Under the pieces are notes generated by a model, which ran no database searches, was not told the DNA's origin, and saw only the letters and a program-made list of their open reading frames with translations. From the NCBI RefSeq assembly GCF_014805625.2, contig NW_023998492.1, positions 27,297 through 91,296 of the forward strand: a stretch of DNA of 64,000 nucleotides, read 5' to 3'. The DNA comes from Glossina fuscipes. Its lineage: Eukaryota; Arthropoda; Insecta; Diptera; Glossinidae. The position numbers and the translations under genes were made by a program. Of the stretch, positions 46,357-59,274 are shown piece after piece. Within the stretch, counting starts at the first letter, position 1. Each line of letters opens with the position of its first letter.

Positions 46357-48930
46357 GTTTGACTCTTTTCTTTATTTCTTTATTTCAATTGAGTAACACG
46401 CTGTAGTTGGTTGTGTACACCCCAACGACAGCATGAAAACTCTTTAATCACAGTGAACGTAAAGAGAAGTGAATCAAACGTCCTAATTATGACAAAAGCC
46501 ACATGGGGTCTATTTTGAAGTAAATAAATATCGAGATGAACAGGCAACGCAGACATCGCTTCCTTTGCAATGAATGGCGTTTGCTTTGAGGAATATTGCT
46601 GCACTTGCTGCATGGCATGTGTAGGTTAATTTTACACTTATTTTGTGATTACGTGAGGTTAGTTACATGAAGTTATAGTGAGGTGAGCTTGAGTTACATC
46701 CACCTTGTATTACAAACAAGGTGTTTCTGAATCGCTCTAAACTTATTTGTTCGTCTAGCCATCTTCTTTTCGTTTGTTCAACTTACGATTCGTAGTTTTC
46801 CAGATATTTTGATGATATTTGACGCACGGGCATGTTTTGACTTAAAAACGAAAGTTGTTAAAAATGATTTAGATCGGGTCACTTTTTCGTTCACTCACAT
46901 AAAAATGAAATGGCGTTACATGGATAAATTTAGTAACCGAAGTGATATAGAGTATTTAAAGGTGGGCCGCGTTCAAAAATGGTGTTTTATTTGTTTTGTG
47001 AAGAGAAATTCGAATAATGAGAGCAAACAGGAGTTAATGAACTAAAAGAAAAGCTTGAATTTGAGATTAATTGGAAATCAATTCAGCTTAACCTAATTTG
47101 TTAAGTTTATATAAAATTGAATAAAATTAAGTAGATAAAAAGTTAAATTAAAATTTAATATTTCCTCGAATTCTAAAAAATTTGAAAAAAATTGCATATA
47201 ATTAAGAAGATCGCAGGATCTTAAAATATCCGAAGCTATATTGCTTTTAAAGATTATATACAAAAGAAGGGAATAGTATTGGTGAATGTGGCTACTTTTT
47301 AAAAAAGTTTTAAAAAAGTGGACTTGCTAACTTTAAGTGCCATTAAAACACTTGCCGTCCATACGCTTTCCATTAGAATATAAAAAGATTAAACTGGATT
47401 GATATTGAATATTAAAGTTACGCAGTTTTTATGTAATAATATTAATTATATTCTGGTTTATTGATTCAGATTGTGGGAAAGAATGGAAAAGTCCAAACAA
47501 TATTCTCATGTTCCGGCATGTTGGCTGACAAAAAAGGAATTTTTAGAGATGAGCTGTTTTTCTGCTAAGTGTATTCCATCAAATATTGACTCACTAGTCT
47601 ACTTAAGCTGATAATTATGTTCGAAATTTTGTATCTTTTATTTTTCTAATGGAAGATAGGAATATTGAGGTTAATCCACATTACAAAGCACCAGCAGACG
47701 TTCTTAGCCTATGATGCATAAAATAAAGAATTTAAAGTCATAATGACACTGACAGAAAGCAGAACTTATGTGCATAGAAATTGAATAAACAAAAAAGCTA
47801 TAGACAACATTTATGAAAGTTTAGCAATAGCAAACAAATGCAAGCCTTAAACTTTCTTTTTAAATTTCATACTGATCAATTTAAAAATTTTTGCTTCTTG
47901 CATATTTAATTAAAATAAATTTGCTTTGTTAGAAAAGCGAATTTTTCCTAATAATTGACTATAAAACAATTTTGTTCAACGCTATAAACAACTAAAGTGA
48001 TAGTAAGTGAAATAAATGTTGATTAAATAAACGTTTCTACAAAGCTAAAATGAGAAAATAAAATCAAAAATTTATGCACAAACAAGTGAATAAAATTAAT
48101 GTAATCTAAGAAACTTGATAGAAGCAGCAAAGTTTACGTGTTACGTGTAGGCCTGCTCCGTCTAATCATGCACGTCGTTATAACCAAAATTTAATTTTAT
48201 TTGGTTTTGTAATACGGTTACGTTTTTTGATCCTAGCCTTATGTACATTCATCGCAGTATCAGGTATATTGTGAACACAGTTTCAATTCTGAGAAGTTTC
48301 ATCAGATTCAAGAAGTTTCAAAAGATTTCGTAACGTAGCCAGTTTTTCTGTTACGGCGCTCGGTGATCGCAAGATTGTTACAATTCGTTATTTGATTGCA
48401 GAGGTCACTAAGGCACTTGGATCTAACATTTTGCATTTTTTTAATTGCAATTGTTCACATAGTCATTTTGACTTTAACAGGATGCTCTATTGCACCTAAA
48501 GAACCCAACGTAACTTAGAGTGACTTTTAACATTGGATTGCACATTACACGTGATTGTGAAACAGTCTTGAAACTTATTTCTAATTATATACGAAAGATT
48601 TTTTCCATTGTAAAACGTCGGCAGGAATGAGATGATTTCCCTCTAAAATTGCCGTCGTGTTTTCAGATGAAAAACTATTTTGTCTGTTAACCGTGCTTAT
48701 TAAAGTGTCCAATTTTCTTATAAAAAGTTGTTCGACAACCCGTGGAAATCATCTATCGAAATAATTTTTCTCATATTTACAGCTAGATAGAAAACCATCT
48801 TCACGAGATTCATGTCTTCAAGTCAAATGATATGGTGGTTAATTGAAGCGGTTGTTTTTGAAGTCTGAAGTTATTCATAAGATATCTTTACCTCGCGTAC
48901 AAGTGACTGTTTGAGTGATATTTACGTTAG
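46357..48930. other. Stretch without recognisable genes
   Basis: About 46740-46990 resembles in order the dispersed repeat at 36.95 kb ('TTTCCAGATATTTTGATGAT', 'GATTTAGATCGGGTCAC'). The rest is AT-rich with no coding content recognised. Confidence 0.35.
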
Positions 48931-49471
48931 TGGCATCATCGGTCCCTGCCTCTTCGGGAACGAGAAGCGAGATCCCCGGGCCGCGAATTCGTGGCTCTAT
49001 GAGTTGATGTTAATAAATTTTTGATGACATAAAGTAGAACATGTTGATCTAAATAACACTTGACGGCAAGTCAAGGAGTCGATTTTTTTTTTGAAGCCGT
49101 TGATCAATAATAAAAGGCCAAGTTCTGTTGATATATTATAAACGATTGCTGAATTCTCCTCCGGCGAAATTAAGCTAGACTTAGTGACGACGTATGTGGG
49201 CATTCATATCAGTTGCAGTCTAAATATTTCCAACATAATTTTCTGTATAAAAGTTCATATATTCTTTCAATGTGAATACAGAAACTCCAGCACTTGTTAT
49301 TTCTATTGTATAATCGAGGACATTTGATTAAACGTTTAGATTTTTTATACTATTTTTTTTTATTCACTTTCTTCTTTTATTCTCTTGGTTTCCTTTGCCT
49401 AACAGCTCCTTCTTCTTTTGCTTTGTTCTGCATATGATCAAGCTTTCTGAGTTCAAGTTTGAGAGAATTAT

Positions 49472-49753
49472 TTATGAGGGCTTGGGTTTTTTTAAATACT
49501 GGCACTCTACATGCGATTGGCAACGTTGACGATTTAGCAGCCATTCTTTGACTTTAATTCCAACAATTCGCTCCTTTGTGTGTGAACGCAATGGTGAATG
49601 ATAGAAATATTTAAAATTGTCTTGGGGTATAATTTTAATGATGATTGAAGATTGTTCATATTTTCTTTCGGTGCACGGTGGCACGTTAACTTCCATCGCA
49701 GGAGCGTTTTTTACTAATAAATAGTCAGTTTCTTCTTCATAATCAAACCACAT
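49472..49753 (-). CDS. Unrecognised ORF of 93 codons, doubtful
   Basis: The ORF reads as plausible protein on the minus strand ('VPPCTERKYEQSSIIIKIIP', 'SHTKERIVGIKVKEWLL') and has an ATG start. Upstream on the same strand (about 50150-49830) two frames also read protein-like, including 'LDLFLEIATGTEKRKKLVN' and 'HRTGSDVCIIKANSL'. Together they could be a decayed gene or a spliced one, but I recognise no family, no clean splice pair and no repeat match. It may equally be chance in AT-rich DNA. Confidence 0.15.
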   Translation of the reverse strand: MWFDYEEETDYLLVKNAPAMEVNVPPCTERKYEQSSIIIKIIPQDNFKYFYHSPLRSHTKERIVGIKVKEWLLNRQRCQSHVECQYLKKPKPS

Positions 49754-52700
49754 AACGTCAAAAAATCATATTCTATTTTCACGCCCTCTATATTTGCTTT
49801 AACTTTTTATTTATTAATAGCATATTTATGTGGGTAGTTCGTAGACCCCAAAGTGAAATAAGTTTGTAAAAGTTATCCTTAAAGAGTTTGCTTTAATAAT
49901 ACAAACATCAGAGCCGGTGCGATGTAAAGACCGGATTTGTATATCGCTTATTAGTATTTTCTGTGCCCTATTTTTCCAATGTCTTCTAAAATGAGGTTTA
50001 CTAACTTTTTTCTTTTTTCTGTGCCTGTCGCAATTTCTAGAAATAGATCCAATTTGCTGAAACATATGGTTTTGGTGCATTCTATGTTTTTTTTTTTTGT
50101 TAAAGAGTAAGAAGTGTTTTGGGTAGTATTCGGTGTATGCCAACACTGTTAAGACTTTTATGAAATTTATCTATTAGCAAAGCTTCTAACATATCGTAAT
50201 AGTTTAATTCTTCGTATTCCAGACATACTAGTTATTCTATTGTACGGTTGCATTTACATTTGTTCTTGCGATAAATTACACGCGATTGCATTTTTCTCAA
50301 ATGTTCCTAATTTTCACGTTTATTGTTTGACGATCAAAATAAATTATAGTTTTTGTAAGCTGTTATATAGAAATGTTTTTCTCATATTTAGTTATTACAT
50401 CGATCACCTGAAGCATTGTCATACATCAATATGAAGCAATTAGATATCGACTTACGTCTAGCAAAGTATTTTGCATAAGTATTGGCTATGGCCAATCGCC
50501 GTAACTAGAAACCAGCATTTCTAGACAGTTGAACAACATCTAATTGTATAATTAGTGCTGTTTTTAGCAAAACACCTGTGCATTGCATTTAAATAGTTGA
50601 CTGAACGTTTTCATTGTTTTTGGGTCCGGGTATGCAATTTGACAGCGATGCACAAAAAAGTGAGTACATTACGACAGCATATGCTGCTATAAGTTTTTGG
50701 CAAGTCTTCAACATTATTATAACGTTTGGGCAACCTAGAATGTTATGACATAAGTAAGGAGAACGAAAAGTACTCCGATCCAACGCTGTCCCGTAGTACC
50801 GGCTTAACATATGAGATAATTGCGAGGAGGACAAATCTTTGACTAAGTCATTGTACAATCGAAGAAGACAGAACTTTGCTCACTTTTCTTTGTACCTTTT
50901 AAACGTAGTAATTACCAAACTAGGTGGTAACTTCACTAAAATCCTTCTCAGAGCCAGAAAAAAAGGCACGACGAAAAGTTGAAGAAGAAAAATTGTCTCA
51001 GGCCTATTAACTTGCGATATATTTTTAACCTATAAATGAATTTTATGCGATTCTGTTTTCAGATTTCGTCCTCTTTTTTGCGAAACTCATATTTCGCGTC
51101 TTTTCGATTCTTCAATTACTATATGCACATTATGATAACCCTCTAACCATCTTTTTGTATTCAGTGATAGAGGCTACGTTAGTTCTTCCATTGCCCCTGC
51201 GATGTTAATTATTGGCAAGACTTGTATGGTCCTCTCATTGCTTTTGCTCTGTCATCGAGGCTAAAACAAAACCCTGTCTTTAAAGTCTAGTTTAATTGCA
51301 AGAGGCAGGTTTTTGATGTTGCTGGCCAGCTCTGCTGAATATAAAAATATGAAAACCATGTCAATATTAAAACGTTTTCAAATTTAACTAATTCTGCCGC
51401 TTTTCATATTAAAAATAAATGCAAAGAAATTTATAAAAAATTTGATGTGTATGAAAATTATACAAAAAGTTCGCGGTAATGATAATTTGGTCACAACACA
51501 AATTACCATATTTATAAATAAAAGCAGCATTTACGCAGAGTCACCCAAAATTCCGGCGCTTGGATACCATTTTTAACCACTTATTTATTTGCATACAATT
51601 ATTTAGCAGCGAAACGTATCATTAGTGTAACAAACCAACAATATAGTTTTAATATTTTCGTATTTACCACCTAAAGATAGGTGTCCATTCATTCTGTCAA
51701 AACGGTTGTGACACCCAGAAGTTTCAGAAATCTTATACTTTATACAGATCTTGTGCTCTATATAGATAAAATGTAGATGCCTAGGGAAGTAGTCGATAGA
51801 GAAGAGCTGACAATGAACAGTTAAACCAACGAATGGACGTGGTAGAGAAAGACAAAGACACAATAGTCAGTCGAGTTATGAAGTTATAAAGGCATGCGAC
51901 CAGGTTTGTTAATATTTTATATAAAATTATTGGCTAATAAACATAAGTATACACTTAAATTATAATATTCTTTACACGTATATATTTTTGATCAGTGTCG
52001 AAATGTAAACCGAGCATGTATCGGGTCCGAGCGTCTGTGTTTGTCACTCCAGTGGCAAACGTGAGAATATCGACGTCAAGCTCAGAAAAAACATTGGAAG
52101 CTCTTGCAGGCATGTTGTTATAGAATATGTCGGCCAAAAACACAGTACAACATGATCCGAGATGAACCTTCTTTTTAAAAACACAAAAATTGGATGATAA
52201 ACTACATCAGATAAATAAACAGTGCCTCTTCAAATACGGACAAAATCCTCCGCGCCCACTCATTATTATGGTGACGGGTATAGAAGTTCTTTCCGCAGCG
52301 GATTATGATTCTCTTATGCAATTGCCCTTAGGAATAATTTTTTAATTCTAATTTATAGCAGCAGTAAAGTAAGCAAATAATTATTGCTATTATCCTAAAA
52401 AAATTTTGCCGTTCAATTGTTAAGAGTTTCAACGACTTCAGAGTTTTTGAAATGATAAACGCTAATAGATAGTTGCAACCCACACTGTAATATCATTTAG
52501 TGCCGATGTGACTTCATTTTATTGTCGCTAATTTCCAAATCGTTGGGAATAGTTTTAAAGTTGCAATTGTTGACGGTAGGTCGTGAGCTGCCCTACAATT
52601 CCCAATATTTCAAACTTTCTGTAAGATAGTAAATAAACTTTTAATTAAATCATAAACAAAAAAAGCTCATCCCTTTTAGAGTAATTCATAAATCTTCATC

Positions 52701-54371
52701 ATTTCCGGTGTTAGCGGTCGCATCAGTTAGTTTTTTCTCTAATGACCTTTAGACGCTTTAGAAAATATGTGTGTTAACGCTTGATTTAATATCTGGTTTG
52801 GAAGCACTTTGCTCCTTACTTGGCTTTATTTCTTCGATTCTAAAAATGAAAATTAGTTCTTCTTCTTCTCTGTTAAGAAATGTTCTCTTCAAATATTTCT
52901 CCTCCAAGTTTTATAACGTTTTTTCTCTGTTTGTCACCTCTTAAGCATTTTAAATATTGGCTTTTACCCGAAAGACCCCGGAACGGTTCGCGGCGCAGTG
53001 TGGCCATAAATTGTACTTCACTCTGTATATGGTTAAAACTTTGTTGATAGGGTTTTCAGGTAAGCTCAACTGTCTAAATGGAATGCTGAGTTAAACAACT
53101 ATTATAAAAGAGTTGAAAGCTTCTCTTCTTATTCACTATACTAGGCTGGTGCAAACGTGATTGCGGACTTTTTCAAGGTTTCAAACAATTTACGAGGAAT
53201 AAAAATTTAATGTATCATCTGCGCGTTACAAAAGGCGCTTAATCCAAGCGCGCATTAGAGTGGTAGGTATAAAAAATTTCTCCAGGTAATGAATATTTAT
53301 AATAATTTTACCAATTACTTGGCTTCTAAATTATTAAACATAGAAAATATTATGCTGTACACATCTCAGATATTAATTAAAGCAAACTTTCCAAGAGAAA
53401 ACACATTTCCGATTGGTCCTTCTCAACAATGACAGTTTTTAGCTCTAATATAGAATGCATTTTTTAAATTACAATTTATCTAATTATATGTTAACTGAAA
53501 ATGTCAAATTAAGATTCGTACGGAGTCTTAACAGCAGAAGAGATAACTAAAATATCGCAATCTCTATGACGGGAGGCATAAATTGTTGTGGGTGTTATTC
53601 CACATACGTTACGGGAAAAATTATGAAGTGGTTAACAGAGCAACAAGATGGTTATTAGAAAAGAGAAATTTAGATCTTTATTTTAAAATTTAAATTAAAA
53701 CTTCAGTTTTGATATCCCGTTTACAGTAATGTCACCGAGCACTGTCTTCTACAATGGCTGTTCCATACATTTCTTAAATATATGTTTTAATGGAAATCTT
53801 ACGGATTATATTAGAGGTCACAGTAGTGTAGATCAGTGTAGTTCAGCAAATATTTTATTTTTATTGAATTAATAGACGCTTTAGACGCTCTTGAATATGT
53901 GGAAAAGAAATATTCCGCGAAAAGATTATTTTCCTTGAAATTTTCTCGAGTTGCTCTAAAAGCTGTGCCTGGGTGGAATAAGTTTCTGGAAACTTGCAGC
54001 TTATATTCGTATTTATCACTTTGCTTCATTAAGAAGATTAATTAGATGTGGGGTTGAAAGCGGTTACTTTCAATGCTTCTGCTAAGGTATTAAAAGTTTG
54101 GAATCGACTTTTTGGAGTTGACTATGAATTCTTGTATGGAATTATATATTTCGCAGTCCTTTTCTTTCTTATTGTTTTACAAATAAAGCGTAAAACATTC
54201 GAGTCTACTTTTTAAAAGAAGCAGCAACAGAAGCCTTTTAGCAAAAAATTTTCAAGGAAAGGGAAGGAGAAAGAATATTGTTATAAAGAATGGATTGCTG
54301 ACTCATGGGGAAAAATAATACAAAACTGGTTGAAATAAAATTCATGCCTATAACACATTTCAAAGTCTAAT
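49754..54371. other. Stretch without recognisable genes
   Basis: No coding content recognised apart from the doubtful frames near 50 kb. A dispersed repeat piece lies at about 51655-51780, with 'CATTCATTCTGTCAAAACGG' and 'ACACCCAGAAG', matching the 56.26-kb copy. Confidence 0.4.
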
Positions 54372-54459
54372 AGCCTGTAACGGCCGCGAACAAACCTTGG
54401 GTAGGGTGTCTGTCGGTCTGTGTCAACCGCAAGTATCGCAATAACGGGATGCCGTTAGA

Positions 54460-54670
54460 CAAAATCGTGTGATTTTGTGGTTCCGTTTATAAATCGCATG
54501 ATCTTGCGGGATATGATTGTTTTGTTCTTTTCCTTTTTTTTTTTTCTTTTTTCATTAAAACAGGCAGGTATTCCTTTTTGCTCTTACAAAAACAGGCAAA
54601 ATCATGTGATTTTGCGGTATTCCTTTTTTTCTTTTGCTTTTGCAAGAACAAGCAAAATCGTAAGATTTTG
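54460..54670. repeat. Array of a CAAAATC-N4-GATTTTG palindrome within tandem ~57-bp units
   Basis: Perfect copies lie at 54460-54477, 54597-54614 and 54653-54670 and a weaker one at about 54491-54505. The last two sit in ~57-bp units that also share 'ACAAAAACAGG' or 'GCAAGAACAAG'. Located in the U3-like start of the probable LTR. Confidence 0.8.
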
Positions 54671-55252
54671 CGCGATCTTTGCTTGCTTTTGTGAGAGTAA
54701 CGGCAAGCCGCTATAGAGAGCAACAGAAAGAAGAAGAGAGAAACTGAGCAGGAATGAGAAGTCTGTTTGTGTTTTATTTCTAAAATAGAGGGGAGAACGA
54801 CTTGGCCTCTGCTGAGGTGCGCGAGCTGTGAAAGTTATTATTAACTTCAACTTTATTTAATAAATAGAAATTTAAACGTTTTGTAAGACACAGCAGTGAA
54901 TCAAAATAGCAAACAAAATATTGAAATAAAAAAGATAGAGGGATGCCTTTTGGTAGTTCGAAGAAAAGCAATTATTAACGAGAACTAATAAAAAGTACAA
55001 AAAAAAAAAAAAAATAAAACTTAGAACTAATAAAAGTGCAAATAGTTCTTTCTTGTAAACTTGGTGAACTAAATTCCAAATTTATATGTTATAACCCTGC
55101 TGATAATTTGTTCGTCTCAGTAATTTAAGAAATCAGTTTATTGGGTATTTTGTAATAAAAATTAAGTACAAAATCCAAAATACCTCAAATATTGCAAAAC
55201 AAAAAAAATAATCACGAAGAACGAAAAGTAATAAGCACGTGAAAGGAGAATT

Positions 55253-55395
55253 ACTAAACCCGAAATTTGTGACCAGAAATATATGCAAGTAAAGCAAAGA
55301 AAATATGTAAAACTAATTTTATAGGAAAAGAAAACTTACCAAATCTGAAATTTGTGAACTAAAATATATGCAAATAAAGCAAAATAAACTAAAAT
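55253..55395. repeat. 85-bp direct repeat, A-rich
   Basis: 'GAAATTTGTGACCAGAAATA' at 55262 recurs as 'GAAATTTGTGAACTAAAATA' at 55347; each is followed by 'TATGCAAGTAAAGCAAA' or a close variant. Confidence 0.65.
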
Positions 55396-56254
55396 TGCAA
55401 ATCAATGACAAATATAAATGTTTCAGCTTTTAATTAAAAGAGAAAGAACAGAGTGAGAAAAAAAAAAGGAAGAAATTTCTCCATGTTGGTATACTAATAT
55501 ATTTACTTTGAAAAACATAAACTAATCAAGTTTACGAGATTTCTTTCGATTTTATCGATGATAGCTGCTTGATCGTGTGCTAGTGTTTTACATGAATAAA
55601 TAAGACCAAATTCCCTTTCATATAATGTGAGGATTTGAAGCAGGCAACAACCCCTTTGCTGTGAACAGGAACCGCCGAAGGAAACAGTTACCGCCGCAGA
55701 CTCTACACCGGCACCAAGAGTATCAGGTATCCCAGTTCATTTAATTCCTTTTTTTTGTCCCCGATGTGCGGCTGAGCGCGAGCTGCCACCGCTGTAGCCG
55801 AAATGAAGGGGGTGTGCATATGATGGCACCGTAGGGAGGACTCCAGACGGTTACCGACGGATTCACGGTGGACAGACGGACAATAGACAACCGACGAGAC
55901 CTTTTAATTTTTGTTGTTGTATTCTTTGTCATGAGGCTCAGGGAGCCAAACCCCTTTCAATAAATACGCTCTACCGGCAACAAAGGGGCTAGTACCGTGA
56001 CAAGCCTTTATGCTTGTTTAGACGTAATACATAAGTGTTTTCATTTTATTCAATGTATGTTTAATTAATGTTATTAGTTTATATTTGTTTAATTATTAAT
56101 ATCAATATATTATATTTTATACGTGATTGATTAAGTTCAATTTGTAGATTTATGCAACCCTTACAGTTACTGATCACACAAAATAAGTGTATCTCACACA
56201 GTCAATAACTGTATGTTGTAATACAATCCATGCAGTGTGTCTGTCATTTTTTAT

Positions 56255-56410
56255 TTTTTTCTTTTTGTACCCATCACCGAGGGATAAGAGGTACATTCAT
56301 TTTGTCAAAACATTTGCAACGCCCAGAAGAAAGCATCAGAGACCCCACAAAGTGTATTCTGGATCAGCATCAAATTCTAAAGCGTCCGTCTGTCCGTCTA
56401 CGCAAGTGTC
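56255..56410. repeat. Dispersed repeat copy ('ATCACCGAGGGATAAGAGGT')
   Basis: Contains 'CATTCATTTTGTCAAAAC', 'GCAACGCCCAGAAG', 'CACAAAGTGTATTCTGGATC' and 'CCGTCTGTCCGTCTACGC' in the order typical of a dispersed fly repeat. Two ORFs across it are therefore not genes. Confidence 0.6.
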
Positions 56411-57111
56411 TTGCAAACGTTCAGCTATGCCTACTTCATATAATAAAACATGGAAATTTTGTTCTTTAGCTTCTTTTGTCTTTTTTCGATCGAATTTAAT
56501 TTTCTTACTTGTTACTTTTGAATACGTTGCATTTCTTGTGATTATCGTATTTTGCACATCTGGCAGAAGCAATTGCTGGACATTGTAAATATAAATCAAA
56601 ATTTATTTGTATGATATTTGCATAATAATTCATTTATATTCATTATAATTCATTTATATATATATATATATCATAATTCATTTAAATTAATTTCAGTTTT
56701 TATTCTTTTATCAGTTGTAATGAAATCATTTTGATTTATTAACTCATTTGCCTGATCGTTTCCATGCTTCTTCGTAACAAGTGCTGAGAGATATCTGGTT
56801 TTGAAAGTTGATTAAATTTTGATGAATCATCTTGGTTGAGTTATATAAACGAGTTCGTTTACTTGTTATTTTTTCTTAGGATCTTCATTAGCCCTTAATA
56901 AATCTTTTTATTCGAATTTTCTCCTTTATCTTTAAAATAACATTACGAAGAGTGGGTGGAAGACTTTTGATATATTAATTTATTAATTGTAGTGTTTTTT
57001 TTTTAATAAAAATTACTGTAAATGCTATTACAATATTATATCAGTAACTTAATATAATTATACGTGGCGACAGTCCTTAGCACACGTCTATTCGGTATGA
57101 GATAATAAAAA
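56411..57111. other. Stretch without recognisable genes
   Basis: AT-rich with (AT)n at 56647-56660; nothing else seen. Confidence 0.4.
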
Positions 57112-57137
57112 CACGTGGTCACGATCGTAATCACGTG
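57112..57137. promoter_or_regulatory. Near-palindrome of two CACGTG boxes around ACGATCGT
   Basis: CACGTG (57112-57117), then ACGATCGT (57121-57128), then CACGTG (57132-57137), spaced by 3 bp each side. It lies 152 bp upstream of the transposase start; could be a binding-site cluster or a subterminal repeat of the element. Confidence 0.4.
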
Positions 57138-57288
57138 ATGGTAAAGATTTTGTGTGTGTTTTTTATTATGTGGCTTATTTATATTATGTGGCTCATTGAC
57201 GTAAGTACATCATTTACATAGCTATACAAATTCAAATTTGTAAATAAAAGTCGCGAAAATAAATAGCTTATTTCCTCAACCCAGAATA

Positions 57289-57840
57289 ATGGATCGTGAA
57301 GAAGAATCAGTATATTCTGAAGAGGAAGTTGCTGCCGACGAGGAAGTGTTCTCTGAGGGCAATAGCGACATTTTTTCGTTAGGAAATGATGACTGCGAAA
57401 CCGAGTCCACTTCTGAAATTGAAGATGAAATAAAACCATTCCCAGCAACACGATCTCAAAGGATTCTATCAACTTCATCGAGTGATTGTTTTGCCGGTGA
57501 AGCATATCAAAGCGCCGCATATCAAAATGATGCAGATATATGGACAACCGATATGAGGGATCCTCCACAGTTCGAATTCAGAGGAGATCCAGGGTTGAAA
57601 ATTCCAAACGATGTAAAATTACCAGGAGATGTTTTCGATCTGTTTTTAACAGAATCTTTTTTGAATAAAATTGTTCAAGAAACCAATCGCTATGCCGACC
57701 AACAAATAGCAAAGTTTCCAGTATTACCATTCTCCAGGCTGCGAGATTGGAAGGATACCAGCGCTGAAGAATTACGGGTATTCTTTCGATTACTTATGCA
57801 CACCGGTACAATTACTTTATCCTTCGTAGCACATTATTGA
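57289..57840 (+). pseudogene. piggyBac-type transposase, N-terminal remnant
   Basis: The 183-codon ORF starts at an ATG and carries the N-terminal part of a piggyBac-like transposase: a long acidic start (Glu/Asp-rich, residues 1-48), then 'FRGDPGLKIP' (97-106), 'DVFDLFLTESFLNKIV', 'ETNRYADQ' (131-138), 'TSAEELRVFF' and 'HTGTI' (171-175). In full proteins of this family, the Asp-rich catalytic domain and Cys-rich tail follow for roughly another 400 residues. Here the frame breaks off at 57838 and nothing downstream reads as DDD domain. The missing part was probably deleted. The kept portion has no internal stop, which is unusual for a dead copy. No TTAA/CCC-type ends were identified. Confidence 0.8.
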
Positions 57841-59274
57841 AAAACGAATAAACTGTATAATTTCGACTTTTGAAAGAATAGAATGTCCCGAGCAGCTTAG
57901 AATTGTTTTTAATTTAACTTTTTCATTAATAGAAAAGCGTTCAATTAGTGACAATTTAACAGTTAAGCATGTGCCCTTGCCCTTGGATTCTAACCGATAT
58001 CTATGATATGGATAGTACGGCAAAAATGATATTCTACGTTATCGCTAAAAATGTTTTTTATGCAAGTTGGGCATCGCTATGAATGAATGGTTTGTCCATA
58101 ATTATGGCAATAACACGGACGACGCGAGTGTTGCGCATAAGGCTGATAACTACAATCAATGTTGAGTGTGTGTTGCTTTGTGTGGTTATTGCTCATTTTG
58201 AGGAGTATGTTTGGAAGGTGGGTTATAATATATGTATATATATAGGCAACAACACAAAGACAAAGTTTAGCTAAATACTCACTGAATAACAGTATAATAA
58301 ATAATTGAAGTGATTTCAGAGAAATAGTTATGATAGATAACAGTTACTACATGTAAAAGTTCTCTTTTCAATTTTTGATTAACGTGTTAATTGAAAAATA
58401 ACTTGCTTGAAAATTGATTTAAATCAGTTGCGTTATATATAAAAACATGTTTCACAGCCAAATGTTTCAAAATAGTTTCGTTTAATTTTTATATAATTTT
58501 TTAAAAAGTTGTTTCGTCAATTTTATTTTCTTTAGCCAAGAACAAGTTTTTTTTTAGAAATTTTTATTCAATTTATTTATATTTGTTCTGTCCTATTTTG
58601 ATTTGAAAGAACGTTTTTTAATTTTTACAATTGCTCTTTGGCCAATTGGCAAAGTAAAATGTTGACGGAGAGAAAGTTTTCAGTCTGTTTTGAAAATTTT
58701 TGATTTTGTAGTTGTTCTGGTTTATTTAAATTGTTTTACTTTTATGTTGCTATTTTCTGTCACTTTCGCTTTTCTTTATTTACGTTTGAAGAGAAATTCA
58801 CTTCTTTGAATCACCCTAACAAATTAAGTCTCATTTCTTCAAATCCACAATATGACTGTAGCTTATAACAATTCTCAAAACTTGATTATCAAACATAGGC
58901 TTGGCTTTTCCGATTTGTAATATAAAAACCCTAACATATTTCCTAAGTAAAATAATAAAAATAGCTTTTTCTGCTTCTTACGTAAGTACAGCATTAATTA
59001 GAAAAGCAAACTATTGGAAACATATGTACGTGTATGAATATCGACTCTGCATATGCAGAATTGAATAGCTGTACGGAATTTCACATACTCTACCGCTGGA
59101 TAAAGATTTAATTATAGTAACCATTGTAACTAGTTTCATAAGTTTGTTGACTTCAAGAAAAAAGCCTGTATATTTTTTTCATCGATGCCTGTACACTTTT
59201 TTCATCGAAGGATCTAGCTTCTCTGAGAATAACGGAATCTCGAAAGGTTCGTAAGTAATTTTTCTGCAGGTAAT
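57841..59274. other. Stretch without recognisable genes
   Basis: AT-rich; no transposase remainder or other coding content recognised. Confidence 0.4.

Larger units (their letters stand above)
54376..56002. mobile_element. Probable long solo LTR (1,627 bp), 4-bp target duplication
   Basis: The block begins TGTAACGGCC and ends GTACCGTGACA, so it is TG...CA with imperfect terminal inverted repeats (TGTAACGG against TGTCACGG). It is flanked by AGCC on both sides (54372-54375 and 56003-56006). It holds palindromic tandem repeats near the start, an A-rich middle with an 85-bp direct repeat, and a GC-richer 3' part (about 55640-56000) with an AATAAA near 55960. There are no gag or pol ORFs inside. 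Length and 4-bp duplication would fit a gypsy-type element with unusually long LTRs, as known for Osvaldo/Ulysses-like elements. A non-autonomous element with the same ends is the alternative. Confidence 0.6.

Noticed and set aside
56187..56588. 133-codon ORF
   Set aside because: It lies over a dispersed repeat and has a hydrophobic low-complexity translation.
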